DNA of 64,000 bases from Erythrobacter sp. Alg231-14 (GCF_900149685.1 NZ_LT702999.1:2542001-2606000), one strand, 5' to 3'; counted from the stretch's first letter, positions 19,116 through 28,170 are shown. Program-made: numbers and translations. The notes: generated by a model from the letters alone, not told the origin.

Positions 19116-19784
19116 ATGATCACGCACACCAAATCCGACGGCGCGCATATCCTCTCTTTGGACGATGGAAAGGTGAATGCCTTTAACAAAGAAAAGCTCG
19201 ATGGATTGGTGGCAAAATTGGCGGAATGTGCGGGCGATTTTGCGCCGGTCGTAATCCGCGGTCGCAAAGGGATATTCTCTGCCGGGTTTGACCTAAAAGG
19301 GTTCGCCGCTGGCCCAGATATCGCCACCGCCCAACTGCAGGCAGGCAAAGACGCGATCCTCGCGATCCTGCGTCACCCTGCCCCGGTCGTGACATTGTGC
19401 GAAGGCCACGCCTATCCAATGGGTGCTTTCCTTATGCTGGCCGCTGACCGCGCGATTGGCACCGAAGGCGAGTTTATCACCGGCATGAATGAAAGTGCGA
19501 TTGGTATGGCTTTGCCGATCTACCCGATGATCTTGGGCGCGGCGCGGTTGAATTCCACGGGCCGCAAAGCGGTCGCCACTTCGCAAATGTTCACACCGCA
19601 CGAAGCGCGTGAGGTCGGGTATTTCGATCATGTCGCCGCAGCGGAAGACATTGATGCTTTATTGGCAAAAATTTTGGGTGAGATGAAAGCGCTCAATCCC
19701 GGTGCGTTTGGAGCCAATAAGTCGGCCATGAACGCGCAATTGATCGCGGATATTGAGGCAAGCCCGCTGCCCAATTTTGGGTGA
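19116..19784 (+). CDS. Crotonase/enoyl-CoA hydratase family protein
   Basis: A short (222 aa) member of the crotonase superfamily. The two oxyanion-hole blocks are visible: GIFSAGFDLKGFA (about 51-63) and CEGHAYPMGAFLMLAADRAIG (about 93-113). The block that usually carries a catalytic Glu reads NESAIGMALP, so the exact reaction (hydratase, isomerase or hydrolase) cannot be assigned. The C-terminal trimerisation helices are shorter than in the 260-residue enzymes. Start ATG at 19116. The gene appears to be monocistronic and is followed by a long spacer. Confidence 0.85.
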   Translation: MITHTKSDGAHILSLDDGKVNAFNKEKLDGLVAKLAECAGDFAPVVIRGRKGIFSAGFDLKGFAAGPDIATAQLQAGKDAILAILRHPAPVVTLCEGHAYPMGAFLMLAADRAIGTEGEFITGMNESAIGMALPIYPMILGAARLNSTGRKAVATSQMFTPHEAREVGYFDHVAAAEDIDALLAKILGEMKALNPGAFGANKSAMNAQLIADIEASPLPNFG

Positions 19785-20119
19785 ACAAAGCGGGGTAAGC
19801 CCCTAGTTGTTCGCCAAGAATTTTCAGCGCGGCGTTATAGCCGTACACAAAAGCGCAACGGCGCTACTGATTCAATACGGGTGTCAATTTGACGCATTGC
19901 CGAGGATCTGCCGCTTGAGCATTCATCAGTGCGCCAACTTCACTGCCCGAACAGATCCGGTCATGAAGTGTGTCGCACGCAGAATACTCAATTTCGGGTA
20001 AGGATTTGGCGAACTTTTTGCTAGGCGACTTAGTTTGTTGATCTAAGCGCGTCAGACAAACAAAACGATCGCTATCGTAGCGCCGATAGCGATCGTTTTC
20101 GTTCAGGGTTATATGTTGA
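19785..20119. other. Intergenic spacer between crotonase gene and grpE
   Basis: About 335 bases with no supported gene. A 64-codon open frame on the plus strand has no recognisable features. The only clear structure is the perfect hairpin at 20062-20099, near the 3' end of grpE. Confidence 0.6.
20062..20099. terminator. Strong bidirectional hairpin, likely terminator of hrcA-grpE
   Basis: Perfect 16-base arms (20062-20077 and 20084-20099) around a 6-base loop, bounded by AAAA on one side and TTTT on the other. It starts 20 bases after the grpE stop codon on the minus strand and could also stop transcription from the plus-strand crotonase gene. Confidence 0.75.
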
Positions 20120-20716
20120 TCAATCCGGCTTTTTCGAAACGCCTACCATGGCCGGACGCAGCAATCGGTCTTTGATCATCCAACCGGCCTGCATTTCTTG
20201 AACGATGGTTCCGGGTTCATGATCGGTCGAAGGGATTTCCATCATCGCCTGATGCTGGTTCGGGTCAAGCGGTAGACCCATCGCGGCAACGCGTTCGATG
20301 CCGTTCTGTTTGAACACTTTTTCAAGCTCACGCTGCGTAGCCTCAATGCCGATCACAAGGCCTTTCATCTTTTCATCCTCGCGTAGGCTATCCGGGATCG
20401 CTTCGATCGCGCGCGACAAATTGTCGGCCACGCTCAAAATATCACGAGCGAAGCCGGTTGTCGCGTAATTGCGCGCATCCGCGATGTCTTTCTCCGCCCG
20501 GCGACGAACATTTTGCTGTTCCGCTTTGGCGTAGAGAACGTCTTGCTTGGCCGTTTCGACTTCGCTCCGCAGATTTTCAATCACTTCGGCCATGGCCGCC
20601 GCATCAGAGGCCGCCTCACATTCTTCATCAGAGCCGCCATCATCGAGGAATTCCTCGGGCACACCTTTTAGTTCTTCTGCTGCCGCATCTGCCTGCGACT
20701 TATCATTGTCGATCAT
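20120..20716 (-). CDS. grpE: Nucleotide exchange factor GrpE
   Basis: Co-chaperone that releases ADP from DnaK. It has an acidic N-terminal region, a long coiled coil (about 40-95), the central NVRRRAEKDIADARNYAT, and the C-terminal beta domain with GIERVAAMGLPLDPNQHQAMMEI and VQEMQAGWMIKDRLLRPAMV, the GrpE signature. Length of 198 residues is typical. It begins 17 bases downstream of hrcA, so hrcA-grpE form an operon that ends at the strong hairpin at 20062-20099. Confidence 0.97.
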   Translation of the reverse strand: MIDNDKSQADAAAEELKGVPEEFLDDGGSDEECEAASDAAAMAEVIENLRSEVETAKQDVLYAKAEQQNVRRRAEKDIADARNYATTGFARDILSVADNLSRAIEAIPDSLREDEKMKGLVIGIEATQRELEKVFKQNGIERVAAMGLPLDPNQHQAMMEIPSTDHEPGTIVQEMQAGWMIKDRLLRPAMVGVSKKPD

Positions 20717-20733
20717 GTGTTCTGGTTTTCCGC

Positions 20734-21786
20734 TTAAACTGTGAGCTTACCCAATGCGCGACCAAGCGATCGCGCCGTCAGGTCAATCATGGGGACCACG
20801 CGCGCATAGTTCAACCGTGTCGGGCCAATAACGCCCAAAACGCCGACCACCCTGCCCTCAATATCGCGATAAGGTGAGGCGATGACCGATGATCCCGAAA
20901 GGCCGAACAAGCGGTTTTCGCTGCCGATGAAAATGCGCGTGGAATTGGCGTCGCGCGCGCGTTCCAACAATGTGGCGACCGATTGTTTGTCTTCGAGATC
21001 ATCAAGCAAGGATCGCACCCGTTCAATATCTCCCATGGCCGCTTCATCGAGCAGGTTGGCCGCGCCTCGCACGATTAAAACGGGCCGTTTGCCCGCATCC
21101 TCGCTCCACACGGCCAATCCGCGGGTAACCAAATCGCGACTGGCATCGTCCAATTGTGTTCGCCCAGCTTTGATCTCCGCCTGCATGGCCTGCGTTGCTT
21201 GGGCCAATGTTCTGCCCGCAAGATGAGCGGAAATGTAGTTGCTGGCGGTTTCGAGAGATCCGGCGCTGCTGCTGTCAATATCAACAACACGGTTTTCGAT
21301 GCCGCCGTCTTCACCGACCAAAACCGCCAAGGCCCGTGATGGGTCGAGCGGCACAAGGCTGAATTGCGACAGTTTCTGTTCGTTCGCGGGCACCATCACC
21401 ATGCCGGCCGCGCCGGATAATTCAGAAAGCAGCATGCTGGTTTGTTGCAGCGCCTGTTCGACCGGTCCGCTTTCAGAAAGCCGAGCCTCGATCTGTGCGC
21501 GTTCTTCGCGTGAGGGTTCGGCCACACGCATCATACCATCGACAAATATCCTAAGGCCGGCATCGGTCGGCAAACGCCCGGCGCTGGTGTGCGGGGCGGC
21601 CAACAATCCCAACCGTTCCAGATCGGCAAGAACCGACCGGATCGAGGCGGGCGACAAATCGATCCTGCTATCGGCCGCCAGTGTTTTAGAACCCACCGGA
21701 TGTCCGCTGTCGATATACTCCTCGACGACCCGACGAAAAATATCGCGTGCACGTTCGGTCAATTCGGAAATCGGGACGGAAGTCAT
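20734..21786 (-). CDS. hrcA: Heat-inducible transcription repressor HrcA
   Basis: Repressor of class I heat-shock genes that binds CIRCE elements with help from GroEL. The N-terminal winged helix has ARDIFRRVVEEYIDSGHPVGSKTL (about 13-36) and SPASIRSVLADLERLGLL. The C-terminal half carries the family block VIASPYRDIEGRVVGVLGVIGPTRLNYARVVPMID. The start at 21786 (MTSVPISEL) fits the family better than an ATG 21 bases upstream. It is divergent from rph. No CIRCE repeat (TTAGCACTC-N9-GAGTGCTAA) was seen in its own upstream region or anywhere in the window, so its targets (for example groESL) are probably elsewhere. Confidence 0.96.
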   Translation of the reverse strand: MTSVPISELTERARDIFRRVVEEYIDSGHPVGSKTLAADSRIDLSPASIRSVLADLERLGLLAAPHTSAGRLPTDAGLRIFVDGMMRVAEPSREERAQIEARLSESGPVEQALQQTSMLLSELSGAAGMVMVPANEQKLSQFSLVPLDPSRALAVLVGEDGGIENRVVDIDSSSAGSLETASNYISAHLAGRTLAQATQAMQAEIKAGRTQLDDASRDLVTRGLAVWSEDAGKRPVLIVRGAANLLDEAAMGDIERVRSLLDDLEDKQSVATLLERARDANSTRIFIGSENRLFGLSGSSVIASPYRDIEGRVVGVLGVIGPTRLNYARVVPMIDLTARSLGRALGKLTV

Positions 21787-21891
21787 AAACCGGCGATAAG
21801 CAATCAACTGCGACTAGCCAAGCCTTGCCCCTAACTCTGTTCCCAGCCAAACCCCGCTGCAACAATCGACTCGACACAAAGGACAACAACC

Positions 21892-22605
21892 ATGCGCCCA
21901 TCAGGACGCGCGCCCGACGAAATGCGCGCCATCACGATCGAAACCGGCTATACCAAACACGCAGAGGGTTCCTGCTTGATCAGTTTTGGCGACACCCGCG
22001 TGCTTTGCACCGCCAGCGTCGAAGAACGGATCCCGCCTTGGTTGCGCGGCAAAGGCGAAGGTTGGGTCACAGGCGAATATTCCATGCTCCCCCGCGCCAC
22101 GCACACCCGTGGCAGCCGCGAAGCCGCACGCGGCAAGCAATCGGGCCGGACACAAGAAATTCAGCGACTGATCGGGCGCTCATTGCGCGCTGTCGTCGAT
22201 CTGAAGAAACTGGGTGAGCGTCAAATCACATTGGATTGCGACGTGATTCAGGCCGATGGCGGAACACGAACGGCGTCGATTTCGGGCGCGTGGGTGGCTT
22301 TGCGTTTGGCAGTGAACTCACTGATGGAATCGGGCGCGATCAAGGATGACCCCATCACATCGCAAGTCGGTGCAATTTCCTGCGGCATTTACAAAGGCAC
22401 GCCGGTTCTCGACCTCGACTATCCCGAAGACAGCGATGCCGATGCTGATGCCAACTTCGTCCTATTAACCGGCGGCCAAATTGCCGAGGTTCAAGCGACG
22501 GCAGAAGGCGCGACCTATGACGAAGAAGGGTTGCTGCGATTGCTGCGCCTTGCTCGTATCGGTTGCGACGGTATCTTTGCTGCGCAATTGGACGCGGTGA
22601 AGTAA
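21892..22605 (+). CDS. rph: Ribonuclease PH
   Basis: Phosphorolytic 3' exoribonuclease that trims tRNA precursors. The whole family pattern is present: N-terminal [18 protein letters not shown], the phosphate/tRNA-binding block [37 protein letters not shown], and [19 protein letters not shown] with the catalytic acidic region. Length of 237 residues is normal. ATG at 21892, divergent from hrcA with a 105-base spacer. rdgB follows about 100 bases downstream, with a hairpin between them. Confidence 0.97.
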   Translation: MRPSGRAPDEMRAITIETGYTKHAEGSCLISFGDTRVLCTASVEERIPPWLRGKGEGWVTGEYSMLPRATHTRGSREAARGKQSGRTQEIQRLIGRSLRAVVDLKKLGERQITLDCDVIQADGGTRTASISGAWVALRLAVNSLMESGAIKDDPITSQVGAISCGIYKGTPVLDLDYPEDSDADADANFVLLTGGQIAEVQATAEGATYDEEGLLRLLRLARIGCDGIFAAQLDAVK

Positions 22606-22610
22606 TTTCG

Positions 22611-22644
22611 GGCGGGATCGCGTTCGCTTGAGCTTGATCCCGCC
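22611..22644 (+). terminator. Hairpin downstream of rph
   Basis: Arms GGCGGGATC (22611-22619) and GATCCCGCC (22636-22644) with a 16-base loop, starting 5 bases after the rph stop codon. Only a short ATTT follows, so termination is likely weak, or the hairpin serves to protect the rph 3' end. Confidence 0.4.
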
Positions 22645-22707
22645 ATTTCACGGGTTCTCCGGCGCCTTCATCGAAAGCGACTGCATAAAGAGGGGTAAAC
22701 GGCGAAA

Positions 22708-23337
22708 ATGACGCGCAAACTCGGCGGTGGCTCGCTTGTCATCGCGACCCACAATGCGGGCAAATTGAAAGAGATTTCGGCTCTGCTCGATCCGTATGGG
22801 ATGAAGTGCATCTCTGCCGGATCGCTTGGCCTGCCTGAACCGGTGGAAACGGGCAAAACCTTCGTTGAGAACGCTTTGATCAAGGCCCGCGCTGCGGCGC
22901 AGGCGTCTGGCCTGCCCGCATTGGCCGATGACAGCGGATTGGCCGTGGATGCATTGGATGGTCGCCCGGGTGTTTACACCGCCGATTGGGCTGAACGGCA
23001 ATGGTTCGAAGGGGAACCGGGTCGGGATTGGTACATGGCGATGGGCAAAGTCGAAGGTTCGTTGCAACAAATGGGCCCCGATGTTGAACGCGGCGCTGCA
23101 TTTCATTGTGTCCTTGCTTTGGCATGGCCCGATGGCGACCACGCTGTGTTCGAAGGGCAATGTCCCGGTTCACTCACATGGCCTCCGCGCGGAGAATTGG
23201 GCTTTGGCTATGATCCCGTCTTCGTGCCGAACGGTTACGCAAAGACTTTTGCCGAGATCGAACCATCGGAAAAGCATCGCATCAGCCATAGGGCCGATGC
23301 CTTTGCCAAATTGGTGTCGGATCAATTCGGGGTTTAA
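22708..23337 (+). CDS. rdgB: dITP/XTP pyrophosphatase (non-canonical purine NTPase, RdgB/HAM1)
   Basis: House-cleaning enzyme hydrolysing dITP, ITP and XTP to monophosphates. The N-terminal nucleotide-binding block [19 protein letters not shown], the [16 protein letters not shown] segment, the catalytic [19 protein letters not shown] and the C-terminal [13 protein letters not shown]...[10 protein letters not shown] all match the HAM1 family. Length is typical. ATG at 22708, with GAGGGG upstream. Co-occurrence with rph and hemW is common in alphaproteobacteria. It converges with the CAP-domain gene, leaving 11 bases between the stops. Confidence 0.96.
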   Translation: MTRKLGGGSLVIATHNAGKLKEISALLDPYGMKCISAGSLGLPEPVETGKTFVENALIKARAAAQASGLPALADDSGLAVDALDGRPGVYTADWAERQWFEGEPGRDWYMAMGKVEGSLQQMGPDVERGAAFHCVLALAWPDGDHAVFEGQCPGSLTWPPRGELGFGYDPVFVPNGYAKTFAEIEPSEKHRISHRADAFAKLVSDQFGV

Positions 23338-23348
23338 TGGGAGGCTGA

Positions 23349-23909
23349 TTAACGACTTCGGGCCGGGACGATTGGAACGCCCAAGATGTTGCCAGCGGGC
23401 CAGTACCGACACACCAGCACATCAAACCGCGCGTTTTGCACTTTGGCGCATCCGACCTCACGCGTGTCGGCCCACACGATTTGGGTGTAATGTCCAACAT
23501 CGGCCCAATTTCCGGTCGTCGAAACAGAGGGGAACTGGCCTGGTCGAAAAAATTGCTTCTCATCGGCAAAATGCCCAATCATCTGGTCGGCGCTAAAATA
23601 CCCTGCGGTGCCCATCCATAGATTCTCGCCCCGCCCATCGCGTTCTTGCACCGATGCATGGCGCAATCGATTTTCCGTCGCCAATTGATTGGCCCAATGC
23701 CGTGCCTCCCGCGCCAATTGCGCGTTCCAAACCAACGGTGCGACGCCGAATTCGTCGCGTTCAACATTGTGAGCCGTTAGCCAGATCTGCTCGTTCCGTG
23801 CATCGCCATCCTCAACTTGAGCTGTGGCGACGGGAACGCCCATCGCGGCAATGGCAATCACAGGGCCGATCATGGTTAGGCCGGATTGAATTGTCGCGCG
23901 AATGTTCAT
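23349..23909 (-). CDS. Secreted CAP-domain (SCP/PR-1-like) protein
   Basis: Exported protein of about 186 residues. A signal peptide lies at the N terminus (MNIRATIQSGLTMIGPVIAI ... ATA). The CAP domain follows: WLTAHNVERDEFGVAPLVWN (first His), GENLWMG, GHYTQIVWADTREVGCA and VCRYWPAGN, the two standard CAP signatures. CAP proteins bind lipids or act in poorly known extracellular roles; no enzymatic activity is implied. The start at 23909 places the signal peptide at the N terminus; the frame extends 153 bases further into the hemW region but is non-homologous there. It is divergent from hemW by 48 bases. Confidence 0.85.
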   Translation of the reverse strand: MNIRATIQSGLTMIGPVIAIAAMGVPVATAQVEDGDARNEQIWLTAHNVERDEFGVAPLVWNAQLAREARHWANQLATENRLRHASVQERDGRGENLWMGTAGYFSADQMIGHFADEKQFFRPGQFPSVSTTGNWADVGHYTQIVWADTREVGCAKVQNARFDVLVCRYWPAGNILGVPIVPARSR

Positions 23910-23957
23910 CGCGTAGGGTTTGCGACGCAAGCTTTTAAGAAAGACTGAATTCAAACC

Positions 23958-25109
23958 TTGGCCCGCGCGCTCTACATCCATTGGCCCTTCTGTGCGAAGA
24001 AATGCCCCTATTGCGATTTCAATTCGCATGTCCGCGCGTCGGTGGATGCAAACGCTTGGCAAACGGCGTTGATCGCCGATATGCGCGCAGAGGCGCAGGT
24101 TGCTGGTGGTGAAGCATTATCGTCCATCTTTTTCGGCGGAGGAACGCCGTCCTTAATGCCGCCGCATGTGGTTGGCGCATTGTTGGAAGAGGCGGCGCGA
24201 CTTTGGGGATTTGCCGACGATATTGAAATCACGTTGGAGGCAAATCCATCATCGGTTGAGGCGGCCAATTTCGCGCAATTGGCGGAGGCTGGGATCAATC
24301 GTGTGTCTTTAGGTATACAATCGTTGGATGACGAAGTTCTGCAATGGCTGGGCCGATTGCACGGGGCCGATGAAGCGGTGCGCGCGCTCAACGTCGCCAA
24401 AAAACACTTTGCCCGCGTCAATTTTGATTTGATTTATGCCCTGCCGGATCAAACGCCGGAACAGTGGGAGGCGCAATTGGCCCGTGCCTTGGCCTTTGGC
24501 ACGTCGCACATGTCGCTGTATCAATTGACTATTGAACCGGGGACACGGTTCGCAACCGATGTGCGGCGCGGCGAATTTGCGCCGTTGGATGACGATGCCA
24601 GCGCCGAATTGTTCGAATTGACCCAATCTATGACACGGGCGGCGGGCCTACCGGCATATGAGACCAGCAATCATTCCAAGATCGGGGAAGAAAGCCGTCA
24701 CAATCTGACCTATTGGCGGTATCAGGATTACGTCGGTATTGGCCCGGGCGCTCATGGGAGACGCGGTGGATTTGCGACGGTCCGCCATAAGAAACCGGAA
24801 AACTTCCTCAAGGCTGTGCACGATAATCGCCATGGTATCTGCGAACAAAGCCATCTGCCGATTGAAGAACAAGCGGCGGAATCTTTGTTGATGGGATTGC
24901 GCCTGCGCGAAGGAGTTGATTTGCAAGCCCTCGAAGGTCGTTTCGGTTTTGCGGCCAATGACTTGATTAAGGGCGATAAATTGGTGCACCTCAAATCCAT
25001 TGGCATGGTTTGGGAAGACCAAGCCCGCATTGGGGTGTCCGAAACCGGACGACCCGTGTTGAATTCCGTTTTGGCCGAATTGGTCGCGGACGATTTGGTG
25101 CAAGCATGA
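23958..25109 (+). CDS. hemW: Radical SAM heme chaperone HemW
   Basis: Radical SAM protein formerly annotated as HemN-like, now known as a heme-trafficking chaperone. The 4Fe-4S motif is CAKKCPYC (Cys 12, 16, 19). Further HemW blocks are SIFFGGGTPSLMP, ITLEANPSSVE, RVSLGIQSLDDEVLQWLGR, FDLIYALPDQTPEQW and LTYWRYQDYVGIGPGAHGR. It lacks the extra N-terminal cysteine of true coproporphyrinogen dehydrogenases. The start is TTG at 23958, the only plausible initiation codon after an in-frame stop 12 bases upstream. It overlaps xerC by four bases (ATGA), indicating translational coupling. Confidence 0.95.
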   Translation: MARALYIHWPFCAKKCPYCDFNSHVRASVDANAWQTALIADMRAEAQVAGGEALSSIFFGGGTPSLMPPHVVGALLEEAARLWGFADDIEITLEANPSSVEAANFAQLAEAGINRVSLGIQSLDDEVLQWLGRLHGADEAVRALNVAKKHFARVNFDLIYALPDQTPEQWEAQLARALAFGTSHMSLYQLTIEPGTRFATDVRRGEFAPLDDDASAELFELTQSMTRAAGLPAYETSNHSKIGEESRHNLTYWRYQDYVGIGPGAHGRRGGFATVRHKKPENFLKAVHDNRHGICEQSHLPIEEQAAESLLMGLRLREGVDLQALEGRFGFAANDLIKGDKLVHLKSIGMVWEDQARIGVSETGRPVLNSVLAELVADDLVQA

Positions 25110-26017
25110 TGGCGGCGGGCACTCCGTCGGATCTGATCGCGCAATGGCGGGCGCATCTCACCGATGCTCGTCGGCGCAGTCCCCACACTGTGCGCGCATA
25201 TGTCGCCGCAGCGCAGCGCCTGGCGTATGCCCGCAATGCCAGTGCATGGAACGATATTGCTAACGTAGAGGCGCATGACCTGCGCACACACCTTGCACAA
25301 AGACGCGCCGAGGGGATTGCCAATACGAGCGCGGCGCGGGAATTGTCGGCTTTGAAAGCGTTTATCGCGTTTGCCCGTGCACAAAGCGGCGATCCTGATC
25401 CCGCTGCGCCGCGACTAAGGGGGCCCCGTATCAAGAAAGGTTTGCCCCGCCCCGTCACACCCGATGATGCCGTGAATATAGCGGATCTCATCGATGGCAC
25501 GGCGAGCGAGGATTGGGTTGGCGCTCGCGATCGTGCGGTGTTGTTGTTGATGTATGGTTCCGGCCTACGGATCGCTGAGGCCTTGGCCATCAGATCAAGC
25601 GATGAGCCGCTAAGCAATACACTGTTGGTGAATGGTAAAGGCGGGAAACAGCGCATCGTACCGATCCTGCCGATCACACGCGACGCGGTGGCCGAATACG
25701 CACAATCCTGCCCATGGCCCCTTGCTCCAGATGATGCCCTTTTCAGAGGGATAAAAGGCGGGCCGTTGTCCCCGGGCATGGTGCAAAAAGCGATGGCGAA
25801 AGCAAGGCACGCATTGGGCCTGCCCGATACAGCAACGCCGCACGCATTGCGGCATTCATTCGCCACGCATTTGCTCGGCGCAGGCGCCGATTTGCGCAGT
25901 TTGCAGGAATTGCTGGGCCATGCCTCGCTGGGATCGACGCAGATCTATACAAAGGTGGATGCGGCAAGCTTGCTGGAGAGTTATCGCAAGGCTCATCCTA
26001 GGGCGAATAAGGGGTGA
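25106..26017 (+). CDS. xerC: Tyrosine recombinase XerC
   Basis: Site-specific recombinase resolving chromosome dimers at dif. The N-terminal SAM-like core-binding domain covers about 1-95. The catalytic domain shows Arg in YGSGLRIAEAL, Lys in NGKGGKQR, His/Arg in HALRHSFATH, the second His in LLGHASLGSTQ, and the nucleophile Tyr in IYT. Length of 303 residues is normal. ATG at 25106 overlaps the hemW stop, giving a tight hemW-xerC unit. This looks like the chromosomal XerC and not a phage or integron integrase, although it does border the accessory block to its right. Confidence 0.95.
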   Translation: MMAAGTPSDLIAQWRAHLTDARRRSPHTVRAYVAAAQRLAYARNASAWNDIANVEAHDLRTHLAQRRAEGIANTSAARELSALKAFIAFARAQSGDPDPAAPRLRGPRIKKGLPRPVTPDDAVNIADLIDGTASEDWVGARDRAVLLLMYGSGLRIAEALAIRSSDEPLSNTLLVNGKGGKQRIVPILPITRDAVAEYAQSCPWPLAPDDALFRGIKGGPLSPGMVQKAMAKARHALGLPDTATPHALRHSFATHLLGAGADLRSLQELLGHASLGSTQIYTKVDAASLLESYRKAHPRANKG

Positions 26018-26035
26018 TTAGGTTCCGAAAGCAGA

Positions 26036-26075
26036 CATTCGGCTACCGACCCTAATTGCGGACTTAGAGGCTAGC
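26036..26075 (+). repeat. Degenerate intergenic repeat, copy A (left edge of accessory block)
   Basis: A segment built like CGAAAGCAGACATTC followed by GGCTACCGACCCTAATTGCG and GACTT. It aligns with the copy at 27272-27311 (GAAAGCGGTCGGTC, CGCTTACGACCCATTTGCGG, ACATT). The shared frame is GAAAGC, then GCTTACGACCC, then TTGCGGAC. Confidence 0.5.
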
Positions 26076-26099
26076 CGCATTGTGCCATATAAGGTCGCG

Positions 26100-27065
26100 T
26101 CAATCTGGCACTTTACGCGGGTCGCCCGCTATCAGCCGACCGTGCTTACACCATGCAGCCAGTGAGGGGCTAAATTCAGCTGCTGCTTTGGCGTCATAGC
26201 GCGCAAGATCTTCGGGGCGGCATACACCTTCCCAGCGGCGGTTTGTGCCCTTGTTGATGAAGGTTTTGCCTCCACCTTTCCAAATGCCGCCTGCTTCCGG
26301 CATCAATTGCTCAGCGGCTTTTTTCATTGCCTTGAAGCCTGCCGCTTCGACCAATTCAGGCCAGAGATCCTCGGCGATGTTGATATCAAGGAATTTGGCG
26401 AGCCTGCGCATCTCGCCGTCAAGATCGGCCTTCATGTCATTATAGTGCACCAACAACACGTTTGGATCCTGTCGCGCCGCCCAGAAGCTGTTCTCCATCG
26501 CGAAATAACCCGCTCCCGGATCGCCCAGCTCGTCTTCGGGTCCGTCTACCCATCCAGCGAAGTGGTCTGCGGCGTCTTGGGGTGAGAAGTCGAAGCTGTC
26601 GCCGTCGCCGAACTTTGGATCAACATTGCTTATCTCGACAAAGCGCTCATTGACCTCCGGCGTGTAATTGGCCTTGTGATTGAAGAAGCTCATCGCCGCA
26701 TCGCGTCCGTCTCGGGCGACGTGTATGTATTTGACCCCTTCGTAGTAGGGCAAAGCATCAACAGGCAGGTGAGACTTTAGAAAACGGCGATGCTCTTGGC
26801 TGGCAGCCAATTCGTGCATAGCACCGGGCGGCGGCACCCTAAAATCAGGCCATGGCGAAATGTCTTGCACCGGGAACGGGGCTGCACTGCCGAACACCAT
26901 CATGCCCACGATCCGCTGTGTCCAGGTGGTGCCGCATTTCGGGTAGGTGGAGATGACGATGTCGTCAGCGCGCATCGGAAAATCGTCCCAGCACGAACTG
27001 TCAAAGACGCGGCTCCGCACGTGACGCGTTGCGGGCCGGATCAAGCGCGAGGCCGCGATCACCAC
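26100..27065 (-). CDS. PAPS-dependent sulfotransferase family protein
   Basis: Predicted cytosolic sulfotransferase transferring sulfate from PAPS to a small-molecule acceptor. The 5'-phosphosulfate-binding loop is STYPKCGTTWTQ (about 39-50), and the 3'-phosphate site is in HVARDGRDAAMSFFNH (about 115-130). The C-terminal GKTFINKGTNRRWEGV segment resembles the PAPS-binding RKGxxGDW region. The start is uncertain: GTG at 27065 is used, and a TTG seven codons in would also preserve the fold. It is the distal gene of a minus-strand series with two GSTs and a membrane protein, but a 301-base spacer separates it from the nearest GST. Acceptor unknown. Confidence 0.85.
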   Translation of the reverse strand: MVIAASRLIRPATRHVRSRVFDSSCWDDFPMRADDIVISTYPKCGTTWTQRIVGMMVFGSAAPFPVQDISPWPDFRVPPPGAMHELAASQEHRRFLKSHLPVDALPYYEGVKYIHVARDGRDAAMSFFNHKANYTPEVNERFVEISNVDPKFGDGDSFDFSPQDAADHFAGWVDGPEDELGDPGAGYFAMENSFWAARQDPNVLLVHYNDMKADLDGEMRRLAKFLDINIAEDLWPELVEAAGFKAMKKAAEQLMPEAGGIWKGGGKTFINKGTNRRWEGVCRPEDLARYDAKAAAEFSPSLAAWCKHGRLIAGDPRKVPD

Positions 27066-27187
27066 GAATTCCCAATATCAAGCCTTGGCATTAGACGTAC
27101 CCCCCAAAAAAAATCGGCTAAACTCATGGCAAGGTAGCCAGAATTTTGGGCTGGTCGAGTCCATCTTTGTGACAGGCTGTAATCGTC

Positions 27188-27210
27188 AGCTTTCACCCCC
27201 AATATCAGTC
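27188..27210 (+). repeat. Degenerate intergenic repeat, short copy B2
   Basis: AGCTTTCACCCCCAATATCA followed by GTC. It closely matches the copies at 33655-33678 (GCTTTCACCCCCAG...) and 33691-33712 (AGCTACCCCCAATATCGGAC), which lie at the other end of the accessory block. Confidence 0.5.
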
Positions 27211-27271
27211 ATACAGCATTGGCTCGAATTGGGCCGTGAGCGGACCGTCTGGGCCCAGCCGATTGACCTAA

Positions 27272-27311
27272 GAAAGCGGTCGGTCCGCTTACGACCCATT
27301 TGCGGACATTG
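27272..27311 (+). repeat. Degenerate intergenic repeat, long copy B1
   Basis: GAAAGCGGTCGGTC followed by CGCTTACGACCCATTTGCGG and ACATT, the best-preserved copy. It is collinear with copy A at 26036-26075. Confidence 0.5.
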
Positions 27312-27366
27312 CTATTGTCCCCACCCATCCCAGTAAAGACTATTGCGGTCAGAGTGGACAGCACAG

Positions 27367-28134
27367 CTACTTCAAGCCGCCCTCTAGTGATTGGACCATC
27401 ATACTGTCGGCCACCAAAGTTGGATTTGGCGGCAAGTGGCTTGCCACCCGCTTCAGCCATGCCTTGATTGTAGGATGCGCGGCGGCTGTTATCTGCTCTT
27501 CGAGGCCGAACATGTAGCCCCAGACCACTTGTGGGAAAACCGCGAAATCCAGCATCGTCGGCGCGCTCAACCGGCCGAGATACGGCCCCTCCCCGATATG
27601 CGCCGCCAGCTCTATACCAATCCGCATCTGCATGTCGGGAATGCTCTCTTCAAGGTTCATTTGCCGCGCCATGACCTTAATGAAGGGAGCCTCGCGTAGA
27701 GCTTCGGGCCAATGATGCCGTACCTCTTCAGGTAACGGCGTATGCGCGCTCAGCAGCGCCGCCAAGCGCCAAGCACGATACCGGAACTGGAGCGTGTCAG
27801 GTCCATCGATCGGATAACGAAAGATACTGAGCAAGAAGTTGTTGCTGATCCATGCGTCTATCTCCTCGATCTTGGCGCGATGCTCTGGGGGGCAAAGCGG
27901 CTTGCTTGGAAACATCTCATCGAGCCAATGCGCGTGCGCGGAAGATTCGTGCCTCCATTCGCCATCGATCTCAAGCACCGGAACCTGCGTCTTGCCGGTG
28001 AAGCCTATTACCTTGTCGGGATTGGTCGGATCTACTGGCACATGTGTGAAATCGATCCCCTTATAGTAAAGGAAACAGCCAGTTTTGCGCACATACGGGC
28101 TGGTTGCATAACCATAGAGTTTGACTTCTGTCAT
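27367..28134 (-). CDS. Glutathione S-transferase family protein
   Basis: A 255-residue GST-fold protein. The N-terminal thioredoxin-like domain reads VKLYGYATSPYVRKTGCFLYY, with a Ser/Pro-Tyr-Val-Arg-Lys start as in Omega/Zeta-like bacterial GSTs. The cis-proline motif QVPVLEIDG and the glutathione-contacting HESSAHAHWLDE follow. The C-terminal helical domain includes GEGPYLGRLSAPTMLDFAVF, the N-capping region. Substrate unknown. AAGGAG lies upstream of the ATG at 28134. It follows the six-helix membrane protein gene by 36 bases, suggesting one operon with the upstream GST. Confidence 0.85.
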   Translation of the reverse strand: MTEVKLYGYATSPYVRKTGCFLYYKGIDFTHVPVDPTNPDKVIGFTGKTQVPVLEIDGEWRHESSAHAHWLDEMFPSKPLCPPEHRAKIEEIDAWISNNFLLSIFRYPIDGPDTLQFRYRAWRLAALLSAHTPLPEEVRHHWPEALREAPFIKVMARQMNLEESIPDMQMRIGIELAAHIGEGPYLGRLSAPTMLDFAVFPQVVWGYMFGLEEQITAAAHPTIKAWLKRVASHLPPNPTLVADSMMVQSLEGGLK

Positions 28135-28170
28135 AGCGCTGGGCTCCTTTCGCTTCTCCTTGCGAGACGC

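Larger units (their letters stand above)
27066..27366. other. Intergenic spacer with repeat remnants
   Basis: About 300 bases without a supported gene. It holds an A8 run near 27107 and two copies of the degenerate repeat (27188-27210 and 27272-27311). The dense GCGGACC / GGTCCGC content looks like mosaic repeat debris and not regulatory sequence. An 83-codon open frame on the minus strand has no recognisable features. Confidence 0.55.

Noticed and set aside
19807..20001. A 64-codon frame in the spacer after the crotonase gene
   Set aside because: It has no ribosome-binding site, no motif and an atypical Cys/Ile/Arg composition.
21787..21891. CIRCE element expected near hrcA
   Set aside because: Neither TTAGCACTC nor its complement at N9 spacing is present in the spacer.
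24991..25866. Minus-strand frame of 291 codons opposite hemW/xerC
   Set aside because: It is Ser/Arg/Ala-rich antisense sequence across a junction of two certain genes.
25106..26017. XerC considered as an integrase of a mobile element next to the accessory block
   Set aside because: Translational coupling to hemW, the standard length and the sequence all indicate the housekeeping recombinase; no att-like direct repeats or tRNA gene were found beside it.
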